Shown here: one piece after another, positions 33,919-46,299 of the stretch | How the letters are laid out: each line of letters begins with the position of its first letter | Position numbering within the stretch: position 1 is the first letter of the stretch | From: Ryuthela nishihirai | Lineage: Eukaryota > Arthropoda > Arachnida > Araneae > Heptathelidae | NCBI GenBank assembly: GCA_038380435.1 | Contig: JAWZYU010000028.1 | Location: 20,320,201 to 20,384,200 of the forward strand | DNA: 64,000 bases | Direction of reading: 5' to 3' | Position numbers and translations under genes: made by a program | The notes under the pieces: generated by a model | Databases searched by the model: none | The model's input: the letters and a program-made list of their open reading frames with translations, nothing else | What the model was told of the DNA's origin: nothing

Positions 33919-34105
33919 CAGTCGCTCAAAAAAGTATCCGAACACTATGGTTGATTAGAGAATTCAGAAAAAATATCTGCAACGAGGTTTTTTTAGAAAT
34001 TAGTGATCTGGCAACCTTCGTGTACAGTTCACGAAGGTTACCAGAATACTAATTTCTAAAAACTCGTTATCAGATATTTTTTCTGAATTCTATACAAATC
34101 AGAAT
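33919..34105. mobile_element. Tc1/mariner MITE, copy 2, right end lost
   Basis: TA then CAGTCGCTCAAAAAAGTATC begins the copy. The palindromic centre is CTTCGTGTACAGTTCACGAAG. The right arm fades after GAATTCTATACAAATCA, without the CAGTCGCT end. Confidence 0.85.
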
Positions 34106-34499
34106 AATAAACATTTACTACTTATATTTGATAATATTATTCGAAATAGTGAGTTCAAAGTAATTAATTATGTATTTACGTAAGTAGGCGTATTTACAAA
34201 CACGTCCAGCGGATCTATTGGTTCTAAATTTTCAATTAATTCTAACTTCTATTTTACATTTCAATCTATTCCTTTGCCTTTTAGGCCTACGTTTCAAAAC
34301 ATGATTGATTAAAATTTCAACATTTTATTGTAAAATATCAGGAAAACTCCAAAAGACGTATAGGGCGATCCAAGATGTAGCTCTACACACTGAGACAAGA
34401 AACACACTCAAATACAACGGATAACACACAATAATTCGGCACTGACACAAATATCACACTGCACCACTACAGCTGAGGGTCCAACCTAGAGAAGCGAAG
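34106..34499. other. No feature seen
   Basis: Unassigned sequence before the satellite array. Confidence 0.35.
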
Positions 34500-37400
34500 G
34501 GAGAATATATTCAAGTACATATTCCGACCGTTTCAGCTTTCTAAATACACAACTTTTAACACTCTACACTCTGCACACACTAAACACAATAGATGACGTA
34601 ATCGAAAGAAGCAGAGTAATTAATCCGCTCTGTGATCTAATGACTGAATGTGATCTATTGCTTCTGATGAGAGTGATTGCCATTTGCTGAAATGGCTGAA
34701 TGCAGACAACTATTCAACCAGTGTCTCTCGAATAACAAATCCATTCACAGACTCAAATAGGTATTTGACTCATTTCACTTTCCTATTAATAACCTCTCAC
34801 ACTTTGCCACTATATGCAAAACAACACACTTCCGACGCTAATCCAAACGGACAAAATAACTACTCCTTTGTGCGCTCTTATTACTGCACGTTTTCTATAA
34901 GATTTGCGGTAGGAGATTGACCAGTGACCCTCACCTACATATTAACAGTTTAAAATATGTATTTGTCTGCTTTCACCCTTTGATTAACAGATCTAACATT
35001 TTCCACTAGATACACAACAACACGGTTAAACGCCAATGAATAGGGATAACGTAATTATTCCGATGTGCGCTATAATGGCTGCATGCGTCCTATATCTTCT
35101 GTTGAGAGAGATTGCTGTTCGTCCAAAGGGCTGAACGCAGTCACTTATTCAACCAGAGACCCTCAGATACACATTGACAGATTAAAATACGTATTTGTCT
35201 GATTTCACATTTTGATTAACTGCTTTAACGCTTTCCACTAGGTACACAACAACACACTTAAACGCCAAAGAATAGGGAAAACTTAATTATTCCGCTGTGC
35301 GCGTAATGGCTGCACGTGTTCTATATCTTCTGTTGAGGGTGATTGCTGTTCGTCCACAGGGCTGAATGCAGTCACTTATTCAACCAGTGACCCTCAGACA
35401 CATATTAACAGATTAAAATTCGTATTTGTCTGATTTCACACTTTGATTAACAGCCTTAACCCTTTCCACTAGGTACAGAACAACACACTTTATCGCCAAT
35501 GAATAGAGATAACTTAATTATTCGATATGCGCTATAATGGCTGCACGCGTCTTATATCTTCTGTTGAGGGTGATTGCTGTTCGTCCAAACGGCTGAACGC
35601 AGTCACTTATTCAACCAGAGACCCTCAGGCACACATTAGCAGATTAAAATACCTATTTGTCTGATTTCACATTTTGATTAACTGCTTTAACCCTTTTCAC
35701 AAGGTACACATCAAACACTTAAACTCAAATGAATAGGGATAAAGTAATAATTCCGCTGTGCTCTATGATGGCTGCACGCATTCTATATCTTCTGTTGAGG
35801 GTGATTGCTGTTCGTCCAAAGGGCTGAACGCAGTCATTTATTCAACCAGTGACCGCCAGGTACATATTAACAGATTAAAATACGTAATTGTCTGATTTCA
35901 CACTTTGATTAACAGCTTTATCCTTTTCCACTAGGTACACAACAACAGACTAAACCGCCAACTAATAGGGATAATTTAATTATTCCGCTGTGTGCTATAA
36001 TATCTGCACGCGTTCTATATATTCTGTTGAAGATGATTGCTGTTCGTCCAAAGGGCTGAACGCAGTCACTTATTGAAACATTGAATCCAAGATATATATT
36101 AACAGATTAAAATACGTATTTGTCTGATTTCACACATTGATTAACAGCTTTAACCTTCTCCACTAGGTACATAAAAACACACTAAACCGACAATTAATAG
36201 GGATAGTTTAGTTATTCCGCTGTGCGTTTTAATGGCTGCACGCGTTCTATATCTTCTGTTGAGGGTGATTGCTGTTCGTCCAAAGGGCTGAACGCTGTCA
36301 ATTATTCAACCAGTAACCCCTAGGTATATATTAACAGATTAAAATACGTATTTGTCTCATTTCACACTTTGATTATCAGCTTTAACATTTTCCACTACAT
36401 ACGTAACAACACACTAAAACGCCAATTAATAGGGATAACTTAATTATTCCGCTGTGCGCTGTAAAGGCTGCACGCGTTCTATATATTCACTTGAAGGTGA
36501 TTACTGTTCGTCCAAGGGCTGAACGCAGTCACTTTTTCAACCAGTGACCCCCAGGAACATATTAACAGAATAAAACACGTATTTGTCTGATTTCACACTT
36601 TGATTATCAGCTTTAACCTTTTCCATTAGGTACACAACAACACACTTAAACGCCAATTAATAGGGATAACTTAATTATTCTGCTGTGCGCTATAATGGCT
36701 GCACGCGTTCTATATTTCTGTTGAGGGTGATTGCTGTTCGTCCAAAAGAGCTGAACTCAGTCACTTATTCAAGCAGTGACCACCAGATATACGTTAACAG
36801 AATAAAATACATATTTGTCTGATTTCACACTTTGATTAAAAGCTTTAACCTTTTCCACTAGGGACACAACAATACACTAAACCGCCAATTAATAGGGATA
36901 ACTTAATTATTCCGCTGTGCGCTATAATGGCTCCACGCGTTCTATATATTCTTTTGAAGGTTAGTACTGTTCGTCCAAAACGCTGAACGCAGTCACTTAT
37001 TCAACCAGTGACCCCCAGATATATATTAACAGAACAAAACACGTATTTGTCTGATTTAAAATTTTGATTAACAGCTTTAACTTTTTCTATTAGTTACACA
37101 ACAACACACTAAACCGCCAATTAATAGGGATAACTTAATCATTCCGTTGTGCGTTATAATGGCTACACGCGTTCTATATCTTCTGTTGATGGTGATTGCT
37201 GTTCGTCCAAAGGGCTGAACGCAGTCACTTATTCAACCAGTGACCCCCAGATATGTGTTAACAGATTAAAATATATATTTGTCTGATTTCACACTTTCAT
37301 TAACAGCTTTAAACTTTTCCAGTAGGTACATATCAATACACTAAACCACCAATTAATAGGGATAACTTAATTATTCCCCTGTGCTTTATAATTGCTGCAC

Positions 37401-38457
37401 GCGTTCTATATCTTCTGTTGAGCGTGATTGCTCTTCGTCTAAAGAGCTGAACGCAGTCACTTATTCAACCAGTGACCCCCAGGTACATATTTAAAGATTA
37501 AAATAACTATTTGTCGGATTTCGCACTTTGATTAACAGCTTTAAACTTGTCCACTAGGTACATAACAATATACTAAAACGTCAATTAATAGAGTAATTTA
37601 ATTATTCCGCTGTGCGATATAATGGCTGCACGCGTTCTATATCTTCTGTTGAGGGTGATTGCTGTTTGTCCAAAAGGCTGAACGCAGTCACTTATTCAAC
37701 CAATAACCCAGGAACACATTAACAGAATAAAATAGGTATTTGTCTGATTTCACACTTTGATTAACAGGTTTAACCTTCTCCAAAAGGTACATAACTTCAC
37801 ACTAAAACGCCAATTAATAGAGTAACTTAATTATTCCGCTGTGCGCTATAATGGCTGCACGCGTTCTGTATATTCTGTTGAGGGTGATTGCTTTTCGTTC
37901 AAAAGGCTGAACGCAGTCACTTTATTCAACCAGTGACCCTCAGGTACATATTAAAAGATTAAAATAGGTATTTGTCTGATTTCACACTTTGATTAAGAGC
38001 TTTAACCTTCTCCACTAGGTACATAACAACACACTAAATCGCCAATTAATTGGGATAATTTAACTATTCCACTGTGCGCTATAATGGCTGCACGCGTTCT
38101 ATATCTTCTGCTGAGGGTGATTGCTGTTCTTCCAAAAGGCTGAACGCAGTCACTTATTCAACCAGTGACCCCCAGGTACATATTAACAGATTAAAATACG
38201 CATGTGTCTGATTTCACACTATGATTATCAGCTTTAACTTTTTCCATTAGGTACACATCAACACACTTAAAGGCCAATCAATAGGGAAAAATTAATTATT
38301 CCGCTGTGCGCTGTAATGGCTGCACGCGTTCTATATTTTCTGTTGAGGGTGATTGCTGTTCGTCCAAAGGGTTGAACGCAGTCACTTATTCCACCAGCGA
38401 ACCCCAGGTACATATTAACAGATTAAAATACGTATTAATCTGATTTCCCACTTTGAT
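34500..38457. repeat. Satellite A, about 231-bp unit, about 17 copies
   Basis: Successive occurrences of GCAGTCACTTATTCAACCAG fall 231-232 bp apart (for example 35138, 35369, 35600, 35831, 36063). Each unit also has TAGGGATAACTTAATTATTC, GGCTGCACGCGTTCTATAT and GATTGCTGTTCGTCCAAA. The first unit or two (about 34500-34920) are strongly diverged. The others differ by perhaps 5-12% by eye. No frame is maintained. A function, such as centromeric or heterochromatic, cannot be inferred. Confidence 0.95.
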
Positions 38458-41043
38458 TCGGAGTTGTTCTCCGTGTATATCACTTTAGAAACAAAAGATA
38501 ATGAATCGTCAGGTAGCACAGCATCTGGTTTAACAAGTTTCCTTTCGGACCTGTATTAGCGAGGGTCTATGGGTAACTGCTATTGCAATTAACAATGCTT
38601 AGATATAGATAAGGCACTCATTGTCTAAAATAAATGAGTGGAGGGTTTAGGTAGGTTAGTGTAGTCAAATGATGGCCAAAATCAGATGCCGTGACGACCG
38701 TTTCCTTTTCCCTATGATGTGACTATAGGTAGGTTAATTCGAACTAACACTCTTAATGCCTATATACGTTTTAGGTGAATGTGATAAAATATATATATTC
38801 AGCTGTTACAATAACAAAATAATTGATTGGGAGTCGTTCTCCGTGTATGTCACTTTAGAAATAAAAGGTAATGATGAATCGTTAGGTAGCACAGCATCTG
38901 GTTTAACAAGTTTCGTTTCGGACCTGTATTAGCGAGGCTCTATGGTTAACTGCTATTGCAATTAACATTGCTTAGATAGAATAAGGCACTCATTGTCTAA
39001 AATAAATGAGTGTAGGGTTTAAGTAGGTTAGTGTAGTCAAATGATGGCCAAAATCAGATGCCGTGACGACCTTTTCCTTTTCCCTATGATGTGACTATAG
39101 GTAGGTTAATTCGAACTAACACTCTTAATGTCTATATACGTTTTAGGTGAAGTTGATAAAAATATATATTCAACTGTTTGCGATAACAAAATAATTGATT
39201 CGGAGTCGTTCTGTCACTTTAGAAATAAAAGGTGATGAATCGTTAGGTAGCACAGCATCTGGTTTAACAAGTTTCGTTTCGGACCTGTATTAGCGAGGGT
39301 CTATGGGTAACTGCTATTGCAATTAACATTGTGTAGATAGGATAAGGCACTCATTGTCTAAAATAAATGAGTGTAGGGTTTAAGTAGGTTAGTGTAGTCA
39401 AATGATGGCCAAAATCAGATGCCGTGACGACCTTTTCCTTTTCCCTATGATGTGACTATAGGTAGGTTAATTCGAACTAACACTCTTAATGTCTATATAC
39501 TTTTTAGGTGAAGGTGATAAAAATATATTTTCAGCTGTTTGCGATAACAAAATAATTGATTCGGAGTCGTTCTCCGTGTATGTCACTTTAGAAATAAAAG
39601 ATAATGAATCGTTAGGTAGCACAGCATCTGGTTTAACAAGTTTCGTTTCGGACCTGTATTAGCGAGGGCCTATGGGTAACTGCTATTGCAATTAACATTG
39701 TTTAGATAGGAAAAGGCACTCATTGTCTAAAATAAATGAGTGTAGGGTTTAAGTAGGTTAGTGTAGTCAAATGATGGCCAAAATCAGATGCCGTGACGAC
39801 CTTTTCCTTTTCCCTATGATGTGACTATAGGTAGGTTAATTCGAACTAACACTCTTAATGTCTATATATTTTTTAGGTGAAGGTGAGAAAAATATATATT
39901 CAGCTGTTTGCGATAACAAAATAATTGATTCGGAGTCGTTCTCCGTGTATGTCACTTTAGAAATAAAAGATAATGAATCGTTAGGTAGCACAGCATCTGG
40001 TTTAACAAGTTTCGTTTCGGACCTGTATTAGCGAGGGTCTATGGGTAACTGCTATTGCAATTAACATTGTTTAGATAGGAAAAGGCACTCATTGTCTAAA
40101 ATAAATGAGTGTAGGGTTTAAGTAGGTTAGTGTAGTCAAATGATGGCCAAAATCAGATGCCGTGACGACCTTTTCCTTTTCCCTATGATGTGACTATAGG
40201 TAGGTTAATTCGAACTAACACTCTTCATGTCTTTATACCTTTTAGGTGAAGGTGATAAAAATATATATTCAGCTGTTTGCGATAACAAAATAATTGATTC
40301 GGAGTCGTTCTCCGTGTGTGTCACTTTAGAAATAAAAGGTGATGAATCGTTAGGTAGCACAGCATCTGGTTTAACAAGTTTCGTTTCGGACCTGTATTAG
40401 CGAGGGTCTATGGGTAACTGCTATTGCAATTAACATTGTGTAGATAGGATAAGGCACTCATTGTCTAAAATAAATGAGTGTAGGGTTTAAGTAGGTTAGT
40501 GTAGTCAAATGATGGCCAAAATCAGATGCCGTGACGACCTTTTCCTTTTCCCTATGATGTGACTATAGATAGGTTAATTCGAACTAACACTCTTAATGTC
40601 TATATACTTTTTAGGTGAATGTGATAGAAATATATATTCAGCTGTTTGCGATAACAAAATAATTGATTCGGAGTCGTTGTCCGTGTATGTCACTTTAGAA
40701 ATAAAAGATAATGAATCGTTAGGTAGCACAGCATCTGATTTAACAAGTTTCGTTTCCGACCTGTATTAACGAGGGTCTATGGGTAACTGCTATTGCAATT
40801 AACATTGCTTAGATATAGATAAGGCACTCATTGTCTAAAATAAATGAGTGTAGGGTTTAAGTAGGTTAGTGTAGTCAAATGATGGTCAAAATCAGATGCG
40901 GTGACCACCGTTTCCTTTTCCCTATGATGTGACTATAGGTAGGTTAATTCGAACTAACACTCTTAATGTCTATATACTTTTTAGGTGAAGGTGATAAAAA
41001 TATATATTCAGCTGTTTGAGATAACAAAATAATTGATTCGGAG
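38458..41043. repeat. Satellite B, about 369-bp unit, 7 copies
   Basis: Units start at GATTCGGAGTCGTTCTCC near 38461, 38831, 39203, 39563, 39933, 40302 and 40671. Conserved blocks include GGTAGCACAGCATCTGGTTT, CGGACCTGTATTAGCGAGG and GATGCCGTGACGACC. Identity between neighbours is very high in most units. Each unit holds CACTCATT...AATGAGTG with a 10-base loop, a small hairpin. The array begins directly at the end of satellite A. It ends at GATTCGGAG followed by unrelated AT-rich sequence. No coding frame. Confidence 0.95.
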
Positions 41044-42048
41044 AATATTATATATAATATGTGTTTGCAATGAATATAAAGGTTATCTCCGATTTAAACA
41101 TCAAATTATTGATGTGTAAACACGAAAATAATATATTTCAAAAACAAAACCCATATACAATGAATTCTCTTTACGTCTTTGAAGACACCACCCGTTACAA
41201 AGCAATATCACGATGAAAAGTCGTTTATCGTAGAGTAAATATTCTTTTTACACTAAAAGTACTATAACAGCTATGCATTGTCGCTTTTCATTCTTTTATG
41301 CAAGTTTTTTAATGGTAATTTCCTTGTTTGCAATTTTCTCTATAACTATAAACCTCGCTTTCAATTTTATTGATAACGTCTATTACGCTTCCACATCAAA
41401 TCACTTAACGTGCTTCAACATACTCCAAAGCTGAGGCATGCGCGACATAATAGACTTTTCTTCGTTCCCACTTTTATTATAAAACTTTTCTCATTTTTTC
41501 TATCCAGGGATTTATGCTTAAACTGTAATAAGCAAAGTATTTCAATAGCCTTTGTTTTCATAACCATAATAATAACTAACATAGTTTAGTAAATTATAAG
41601 CATATAATTAATTTCAATGTAATTCTTCCATTTCCATATTCTTTTCTGAGCATTGGAGTCTTGTGACTTGGACCTTTATTCCATCGGCAACAATGAATTC
41701 GCAATGAAGCTAGAAAATAAAGCAGAGGAAGCCTTTTCTACATCTTTGAAGAGATCCTTTAGTGTCCTGATGCCAAAGAGATTATTCAACATTTCTGAAT
41801 CCATCTCTCTACCTAACCCTGCGTACATTTGTTTCAACACTCAATTTCATGTGAATCTTCTGTATTTTCCACATTTGAAGCAAGCGGATACCTCAACGAA
41901 CCGACACCGACAACTTATTAAGTGTAATAGTGTTGTACAATACGATATTTTGAAATAAATGTATATTTCATTCATTAAAATGTAGCCTTTTCACTTCCTC
42001 AATGTATCTCAGGGTTGGATACATACTAGGATCTCTTCCGTTGAAGTA
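41044..42048. other. No gene assigned
   Basis: An open frame of 101 codons at 41653-41958 has no recognisable domain. Confidence 0.4.
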
Positions 42049-42262
42049 CAGTCGCACAAAAAAATATCCGAACACTATAGTTGATTACAGAATTCAGGAA
42101 AAGTATCTGGCAACTATTTTATTTAGAAATTAGTGATCTGGCAACCTTCGTGTACAATACACGAAGGTTGTCAGATCACTAATTTCTAAAAAAATCGTTG
42201 CTACATATTTTTCCTGAATTCTGTAATCAACCATAGTGTTCGGATATTTTTTTCAGCGACTG
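42049..42262. mobile_element. Tc1/mariner MITE, palindromic, copy 3
   Basis: Bounded by TA at 42047-42048 and 42263-42264. Starts CAGTCGCACAAAAAAATATC and ends AGCGACTG. The centre is CTTCGTGTACAATACACGAAG. Both ends are intact. Confidence 0.9.
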
Positions 42263-43165
42263 TACAACGCATTCTTGAATTGCAGAACTATTAGTTGTCT
42301 TGAACTCGGGTTTTATGATAGAAGCACAATTGTTATAATGCAATATGGGATGGCAGAGAGGATATCATAGAAGGAATTTGGGGGAGGCACAGACAAGTCT
42401 CTGTGTAGCTACAAGGTTAGGAAAAGAGCGAATTAAAATGTTTAATCAAACAAATGTACAAAAGGGGTAAAAAAAAAAGTATTATTGAATCTAAATCGCA
42501 TGCTGCTACAGATAAAGACAAAGAATATTAATTCAACACGGGGTGGAAGAAGGAAAAAAAAATGCAAAATTGCGGACAAAAGATCAAGTATTTTAGGTAT
42601 TGGAAGGGCCGAATTCTGTTTAAAAAAGGTAAATATATTTCGACAGCTTGTATAGTTATTGACCTCTCACTGATAATATTCGAAGCTAGTGCACGTTGGA
42701 AAACTTCAAAAAGTTACATCACCATATGGGAAAACCATGCACTGTTGGGCAACCTACTTCAGGCCGCTGCCCATGCGCCCAACCATGAACGAGGAAATAA
42801 TATTACCTTAACGTCACCCGGAGCTACCCATGGCCAGCGGGGGACAGCTGAGCTAAAGGATTTACATTATCGTCTGTTCTTTCGTTCCTTTCTTTGTACT
42901 TCGCTTGGTTAACCTTTCTCCTTAATATATTTTAAACTAAAATAGTGTTTAGATTAAACTTTATGAGAAGTAAATAATCGTGTACTTTTTAAAAAGTAGC
43001 ACTTTTACATTTAAATACATCGTGAGTTTTTTAATGTACATTTGCACTTGCTACGAAAAACAGCATTAAAGCCAGTTTCCGAAATTATTAGTTTTTATAG
43101 ATCCGAATGAAGCATAATGCACAAAGGACTAAATGGTAAAATGTTAGTTATTGCTCAGAAAATGC
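42263..43165. other. No gene assigned
   Basis: A frame of 116 codons at 42562-42912 overlaps a slightly GC-richer patch (42740-42850). No domain recognised. Confidence 0.4.
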
Positions 43166-43226
43166 ATTTAGGAGTGCAGTGGCTAAGAAAGTTTATTAAA
43201 CTTTCTTAGCCACTGCACTCCTAAAT
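43166..43226. repeat. Perfect 61-bp palindrome
   Basis: Arms of 30 bp (43166-43195 and 43197-43226) are exact complements around a single T. The left arm runs from ATTTAGGAGTGCAGTGGC through to AAAGTTTA. There is essentially no loop, so a cruciform rather than a microRNA hairpin is expected. Confidence 0.95.
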
Positions 43227-44289
43227 ACTGATAATTACTTACTGATAATTGCAAAACTTCAAATAATAAATTTTAATACACAAATTAAATTTGAATGGCA
43301 TTATGAAACAGTTCCCTTGCTAATCCTCATGCCTTCCACAAAAACTAATAAGGAGCAAAGATTACTGGAAAAGTAATAAATTTGGTACTTCGAATTAAAA
43401 TGCAACTGAGGTAGAATTTCCAGTATTTGAAATTTGAACTTTTTAATACTCAAGTGCATCTTTCTCAAACAATTTGTTTTTACACATAATTTGGATTGCA
43501 ACGTCTTGAAGATATTAAAAATTATGACTAAAATGGAAATTTGATTGCTTATATATAAAAGCAGTTTCGGTCATTGCTTACGAATATCAGTTCCATGTAT
43601 AATGCTTATCTGTTTGATATTCCAAATCGAGTTATGTCCTGCCTTGTGGTAGTAAAATATTGAACTGAAGGGTTTGGGGGAAAACAACTGATATTGTGAT
43701 CAATCAGGGTCGAGTGTAGGGGGCATGCCTCCCCCTTTAAAATGTAGTAAGTCTGATGGAAGCAAAATATTATTAAAATCGTGCATATTTCACATGTATT
43801 TCGAGAAAGTTTTTCAAATCCTCTAATCAAATGGGAATGGGAAAACTTTATATTGCAATGGAAATCAATTCTCTTGCTTGGACTCTGCCGCCCCTTTCTC
43901 CAGATCTCATCTTAGACATGAAAGTTTAATTTAATTAATTTTAACGTGATTTTTTAACAGACTGAAAATTTTCTCTAAAAAATAGGTCTTACTCATTCTG
44001 TTTAATCTTACTACGGCTATGGTCATTAATTTGCATGCAAATTTGCCGCCCCTAAAAAGTGCAACCCGTGGAACAACGCCGTCCCAGCTGACAAGCTGCA
44101 ACTTCTTTGTTTTCTTTCATACGCACTTTCAAATACATAGAGTTTTTCCCAAAACAATGAACTGTGCCTATAAATAATTTTATCATTTTTCAATGAATTG
44201 AGCTTTCAATGAATTGAGCTTTTCAAATGAATTGAGCTTTCAAAGATTTTTTAGGGGAAATGCCTCCCCACGAATAGGCACCCATAACA
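43227..44289. other. No gene; small tandem repeat
   Basis: The word AATGAATTGAGCTTT is repeated three times at 44192-44240. Near 43715 and 44255, GGGGGCATGCCTCCCCC and GGGAAATGCCTCCCC echo the interior of the family-2 hAT MITE. Confidence 0.4.
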
Positions 44290-44485
44290 GTCTGCCGAGT
44301 GGTAACAGTGCTTGGCTACTGATCTAAGGGACCTGGGTTCGAGCCCCGGGTAAGGCATGGCTGTTTGTGTTGTTTTTCTGCTGAGGTCCTGCCATCCTCT
44401 CAGACCATCTACTATGCAATATAAACTGACAAGCTTCTGTCAGATCTCTGTGGCAAGCAGCTGCTTGAGGAGGTATTTATATATT
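44290..44485 (+). mobile_element. SINE-B, most complete copy
   Basis: tRNA-like head: CTGCCGAGTGGTAACAGTGC (box A) and CTGGGTTCGAGCCCCGGG (box B). A body follows, then the conserved 3' part ATATAAACTGACAAGCTTC, CTCTGTGGCAAGCAGCTGCT, TTGAGGAGGTATTTATATAT. A T/A-rich tail leads directly into RTE copy C. Confidence 0.8.
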
Positions 44486-44499
44486 TATTTATTTGTTTT

Positions 44500-45865
44500 T
44501 TATTATAAAGGCATGTTTCCTTAGGATTTTTCAGAGCTATCATTATTCCTATCTGCAAAAAAGGTGATCGTAGTTCTTGTGATAACTATAGGGGTATCAG
44601 CCTACTCTCTGTTCCAGGTAAAGTTCTCTGCATGATTCTATTTAATAGAACGAAGAATCTGGTTGACAGGCAATTGCATAAAGACCAATGTGGATTCCGA
44701 AGTGGTAGGGGTTGTGTAGGTCAGATATTTTCACTTAGGCAGATTCTTGAGAAATGCTTAGAGTTTCAGAAACTTTTGGTTGCTAGCTTTGTTGACTTCA
44801 AAAAGGCTTTCGACTCTGTTGATCGTCATAATTTGTGGTTGATTGTGATATCATATGGTAAGTTAGTTAACATAATGAAAGCTCTCTATAATAACACTGA
44901 GTCGTGTGTGAGAGTTGGTAAGGCTTGCAGCAATTGGTTTAGCATTACTTCTGGTGTTCGACAAGGGTGAATTTTGTCTCCTTTTCTCTTTAGCTTGGTT
45001 ATTGATTATGTTATGTGAAATTCACTGCAAGGAAAAGATTTTGGCCTTAAATGGTCTAGAGATGCGAACGTTTCTGATTTAGATTATGCTGATGATTTAG
45101 CTCTTTTGGCAAATGATGTTGATGAGATGAACTCTTTCATTCGAGCTGTTGATGAAACTGGTAGTAGAGTAGGTTTGGTTATAAACAGAGGGAAAACTAA
45201 AGTGATGAAAATTGGTCAGGCAGGCTGTGATTTAATTAATCTGAATGGTTGCAGCCTTGAGCAGGTGTCACAGTTTAATTATCTTGGGAGCTATGTAACA
45301 GAAAATGGTGATGTGCGGCATGAGATTAACAGACAAATAGGGATTGCTGCCGGGACTTTTAAGGATCTATGGAGAGTGTGGAGAAATAGGCGTATACATC
45401 TAAAGACTAAAATTAGACTGTATAATAGTTTGGTTCTTTCTAGGGTTAATTATGGTAGTGACCGTGGACGCTTTGTAAACAAAATCACAAGAAACTAGAT
45501 GCTTTCGCAGTATTTTGGGCATTAGGTGGTTCAACTTTGTAACTAATGATGAGGTTAGGCAAAGGAGTTTGCAACCTCCTTTAAGCAGCATATTGTGCAG
45601 CGAGAGACTCCGTTGATTTGTCCATGTTGGCCGTATTAATAATTATAGATTGGTGAATAAGGTTATGAACAGTGTGACTAAAGGCCTCAGAAAGAGGGTG
45701 AGAGCTAGGATGCTGTGGGCAGAAAATGTCAAACAGGACGTTATTAGAATTGTTGTGTTGTGGCCAGATGCAACAGCTGTAGCTCAGGACAGATATGCTT
45801 GGAGAACTAAATTGCACGTTCTGGTTGAACCTTCGTACCCCATGGCTGATTGAGGATGATGAGGA
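44500..45865 (+). mobile_element. RTE non-LTR retrotransposon, copy C
   Basis: A 5'-truncated copy beginning at ATAAAGGCATG within the reverse transcriptase. It encodes FKKAFDSVDRHNLW, SGVRQG, LDYADDLALLAND (YADD intact) and the C-terminal part. TGA replaces a Cys codon after SGVRQG near 44968, a second TGA lies near 45017, and deletions near 45465-45510 shift the frame. The 3' end is TGAGGATGATGAGGA, the short GAT-rich tail typical of RTE elements. A SINE-B copy sits immediately upstream. It is dead. Confidence 0.92.
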
Positions 45866-46299
45866 TTACAGTTTGTTACATATTTGTTGAAGATGGTGCA
45901 AATGGAAAGAAAGGGTTTTACGAAAATGCAGTTTCTAAATCACATAATAATGGTTCCACTGAAATATACTGCATATCTTAATCTATTATAGCATGACTAA
46001 CTAATATTCTTTTATACCTAGGGTGTCCAGATTTCACTTAATAAAAACCAGGATATTTAAGTAAGTAATAAAAGCCAGGATATTTAAGCATAATAATATC
46101 AACCAGGATATTTAAGTAAATATCCAAACATTAGAAAGCTTAAACTAGTACAGTTTAGTTATGATTCCTATTTAATTTAAATGAATTAGTGTCATTTTCC
46201 CTTGGAAGTTGTAAACGCACAGAAAAAAATTAACAAAGGCAGTTGTACAATCAGCAATAATCGTAACGTTTGGCATGGCCCCATGAGGGATTATTTTTA
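45866..46299. other. Gap with a small tandem repeat
   Basis: CCAGGATATTTAAG occurs three times about 33-37 bp apart at 46052-46123, preceded by GGGTGTCCAGATT, a hAT-like motif. No gene. Confidence 0.5.

Noticed and set aside
34500..38457. Homing endonuclease target in satellite A
   Set aside because: TAGGGATAAC matches the first ten bases of the I-SceI site, but the rest (TTAATTAT) does not. Coincidence.
41653..41958. 101-codon frame
   Set aside because: No recognisable domain, no supporting context, length within chance range.
42562..42912. 116-codon frame
   Set aside because: No domain recognised and no neighbours to support it; the length is possible by chance.
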